Below, piece after piece: positions 55,572 to 57,384 of a DNA stretch of 57,384 bases. The stretch comes from an uncultured Comamonadaceae bacterium (GTDB lineage: Bacteria > Pseudomonadota > Gammaproteobacteria > Burkholderiales > Burkholderiaceae), in NCBI GenBank assembly GCA_946482595.1, contig CAMLSD010000019.1:1-57384 (forward strand), written 5' to 3'. The notes under the pieces are model-generated. The model was not told the DNA's origin. It ran no database searches and was given only the letters and a program-made list of their open reading frames with translations. The first letter of the stretch is position 1. Every line of letters begins with the position of its first letter. A program made the position numbers and the translations under genes.

Positions 55572-56060
55572 TTGAAGATCCGCCATACCGACCTTGCCCT
55601 GGCCGCCGTGGGCGTGCTGTGCCTGGCTGCCGTGGGCGCTGCGCTGGTGTCGCAGCACGCCTACGGCATGCTGCCCTGCCCGTGGTGCATCCTGCAGCGC
55701 GTGATCTTCCTGCTCGTGGCGCTGCTGTGTTTTGCTGCGCTGGCCGTGCGCTCGCTGCTGGCCAGCCAGGGGCTGGCGACGCTGGCCGCATTGGCCAGCA
55801 TCAGCGGTGTCGCGGCCGCGGTGTACCAGAACCAGGTCGCAGCGCAGAGCTTCTCGTGCAACCTGACGCTGGCCGACAAGATCATTTCGGCGCTCGATCT
55901 CGAACGCATCTGGCCGTACATGTTCCGTATCGAGGCCTCATGCGCCGATGCGGCCGTCGACCTGCTGGGCCTGCCCTACGAGTACTGGAGCGGCGGCCTG
56001 TTCGCCGTGATCAGCGTGGTGCTGCTGGTGACCGTCTCCAAGGCGGCACGGGCCGGCTGA
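55572..56060 (+). CDS. dsbB: disulfide bond formation protein B
   Basis: A 162-aa inner-membrane oxidase that passes electrons from DsbA to quinone. Four helices are visible. The first periplasmic loop has Cys-Pro-Trp-Cys in 'GMLPCPWCILQRVIF', and the second loop has the Cys in 'SFSCNLTLADK' and in 'RIEASCADAA', matching the two redox pairs. No ATG lies near the start. The TTG at 55572 is chosen because GGAG is 5 bp upstream; another TTG at 55557 would add five residues. It lies between ridA and the metallopeptidase gene. Confidence 0.93.
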   Translation: MKIRHTDLALAAVGVLCLAAVGAALVSQHAYGMLPCPWCILQRVIFLLVALLCFAALAVRSLLASQGLATLAALASISGVAAAVYQNQVAAQSFSCNLTLADKIISALDLERIWPYMFRIEASCADAAVDLLGLPYEYWSGGLFAVISVVLLVTVSKAARAG

Positions 56061-56094
56061 AAGGCCGAACCACACACCGCGCACGGGAAGCGAA

Positions 56095-57279
56095 GTGGAC
56101 CACCTCTTCGACTCCCTGTCGCTTCGGCTCGGCCGGTCCTGGAAGCCACACAAGACCCCGACGGCCTCACGCGCCTATCGCTGCGACTGCGGCCGTCCGA
56201 TCTTCTTTCGCAACAGCCAGTGCCTGGCCTGCGGCCTGGCGCTGGGCTACGAGCCGGGCCTGGGCCATGTGAGCCCGGTCGTCCCCGGCCCGCAGCCAGG
56301 CAGCTGGCAGTTGACCAGCGGCCGCGGCGCCGCCGGTCCGCTCTACCGGCGCTGCGCCAACTTCGACACGCCGGCCGGCTGCAACTGGCTGGTGCCGCAG
56401 GACGAACAGGGCGCGTGGCCCAACCCGCTGTGTGCCGCCTGCCGCCTGAACCGCACCATTCCCGACCTGGCCGATCGAGACAACGCCACACTGTGGCGAC
56501 GCGTCGAGATTGCCAAGCGTCGCCTCGTCTCGCAGCTCCTCGCACTCGGCTTGCCGGTGCGCTCCCGGGTGAGCGAAGACCCGCTGCACGGCCTCGCGTT
56601 CGATTTCCTGCGCCCGGCCCCCGATGGGCAGCCCGTGATGACCGGGCATGCGGCGGGCATCGTGACACTGAACGTCGAAGAGGCTGACGACGTGCGACGC
56701 GAGCAGGCCCGCACATCGATGCATGAACCGTATCGCACGCTGCTGGGCCATCTGCGACATGAGGTCGGCCACTACTACTGGGACCGGTTGGTGCACGACA
56801 CCCCGTGGCATGCACCCTGGCGCGACGTGTTCGGTGATGAACGTCAGGACTACCACGAGGCGCTGGCCCGCCACTACCGCGACGGGCCGGCACCGGACTG
56901 GCCGCTGCGCCACGTCAGCGCCTATGCAGGCAGCCACCCCTGGGAAGACTGGGCCGAAACCTGGGCGCACTACCTGCACATGGTCGACACCCTGGACACC
57001 GCCCTGAGCTTTGGCCTGGACGGCGATGATGTCGAACTCGACTACGACCGTTTCGGCGCGGATGCGCTGTACGACCCTCGCCACCCTGAGGCGGCGCGCT
57101 TCCTGTCTTTCGTCAATGCCTGGCTGGAACTGACCGGCGTGCTCAACGAGCTGTCCCGCAGCATGGGTGAACCCGACTTCTATCCCTTTGTGCTGCCCGC
57201 TGCCGCAGTGCGCAAGCTGCATCTCGTGCATCTGATCGTGAGCGACGCTGGCCGCGACGACAAAACCGGAGTAACTTAG
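56095..57279 (+). CDS. zinc-ribbon, HExxH-type putative metallopeptidase
   Basis: A 394-aa protein with GTG start at 56095, behind a GGGAAG site. Residues about 28-48 form a Cys4 zinc ribbon ('YRCDCGRPIFFRNSQCLACG'). The catalytic HExxH is in 'LLGHLRHEVGHYYWDRL' (about residue 220). A downstream acidic site, 'HPWEDWAETWAHYLHMVDTL', can supply the third ligand. This is the pattern of the putative zinc-binding metallopeptidase family (PF10005/PF15887). No signal peptide is seen. Substrate is unknown. It follows dsbB by 34 bp and may share its transcript. Confidence 0.9.
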   Translation: MDHLFDSLSLRLGRSWKPHKTPTASRAYRCDCGRPIFFRNSQCLACGLALGYEPGLGHVSPVVPGPQPGSWQLTSGRGAAGPLYRRCANFDTPAGCNWLVPQDEQGAWPNPLCAACRLNRTIPDLADRDNATLWRRVEIAKRRLVSQLLALGLPVRSRVSEDPLHGLAFDFLRPAPDGQPVMTGHAAGIVTLNVEEADDVRREQARTSMHEPYRTLLGHLRHEVGHYYWDRLVHDTPWHAPWRDVFGDERQDYHEALARHYRDGPAPDWPLRHVSAYAGSHPWEDWAETWAHYLHMVDTLDTALSFGLDGDDVELDYDRFGADALYDPRHPEAARFLSFVNAWLELTGVLNELSRSMGEPDFYPFVLPAAAVRKLHLVHLIVSDAGRDDKTGVT

Positions 57280-57280
57280 G

Positions 57281-57384
57281 GGCTGTCTGACCTCACAAGG
57301 AAACGCCGGGCCGCCCCAAGTTTCCTTGACCCCCGCGGGGGGCGGGCTGGGCGCAGCCCGGCCCTGGGGGCGGTCTCAAGGAAA
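57281..57384. repeat. GC-rich inverted-repeat element at the window end (cut)
   Basis: After the metallopeptidase stop codon comes a non-coding block with nested palindromes: AAGGAAAC/GTTTCCTT flanking GCCGGGCCGCCCCAA, then CCCCCGCGGGGGG, then GGGCTGGGCGCAGCCC and a third AAGGAAA. Similar 'GGGCCGCCCCAAG...GGGGGC' blocks occur after genes across Comamonadaceae genomes. It may also act as a terminator. The right end is cut by the window. Confidence 0.6.

Overview
The window is a GC-rich (roughly two-thirds G+C), densely coded stretch of a betaproteobacterial chromosome. It is most probably from Burkholderiales, near Comamonadaceae and the Leptothrix/Rubrivivax/Ideonella group. The support is the gene order tpiA-secG-tRNA-Leu(GAG)-nuoA, a TIGR04438-type small Trp-rich protein, a BktB-type thiolase, and short intergenic repeats of a Comamonadaceae-like kind (window end and inside nrtB). 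This placement is inference from gene content. No phage, insertion sequence, CRISPR array or rRNA operon is seen.

Layout. 0-9 kb: housekeeping genes on the minus strand (nuoA 5' part, tRNA-Leu, secG, tpiA, a quinone oxidoreductase, pnp, rpsO, an aminotransferase, an amino-acid-type ABC binding protein) and a small heat-shock protein. 9-19 kb: tsaD, a soluble histidine kinase, and a nitrate-assimilation block: a 97-aa unknown, the ANTAR regulator nasT, then nrtA-nrtB-nrtD. The nrt operon has an NtrC-like site, a sigma-54 promoter, a two-hairpin ANTAR leader and an intrinsic terminator in series. A second sigma-54-like element plus terminator lies just after nrtD, followed by a REC-GGDEF diguanylate cyclase with a sigma-28-like promoter, then bktB and lgt. 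19-27 kb: a LysR regulator divergent from ilvD, a cytochrome c, a PabB-PabC fusion, acs and a YqhA-family membrane protein. 27-33 kb: a complete Mrp Na+(K+)/H+ antiporter operon (AB fusion, C, D, E, F, G). 33-42.6 kb: class I fumarase, an MscS-type channel, a histone-deacetylase-like amidohydrolase, and a plus-strand MoxR-DUF58-TgpA-MltB operon.

42.6-52.5 kb is the most unusual region: a minus-strand cluster with two circularly permuted ATP-grasp/alpha-E units, one split into two genes and one fused, alternating with two transglutaminase-like proteins, one of them a 1132-aa protein with a DUF2126-type C-terminal half. This looks like a peptide ligase/protease pathway with an unknown product. 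It meets the MoxR-TgpA operon tail to tail, so three transglutaminase-core proteins sit within about 11 kb. 52.5-57.4 kb: comEC, ridA, dsbB, a zinc-ribbon metallopeptidase and a repeat element cut by the window end.

How parts fit: nitrogen limitation (NtrC/sigma-54) and nitrate (NasT antitermination) would jointly gate nitrate uptake. The Mrp complex handles cation/proton balance. The ATP-grasp/transglutaminase genes probably make or remodel a peptide. All calls come from reading the sequence; no searches were run.
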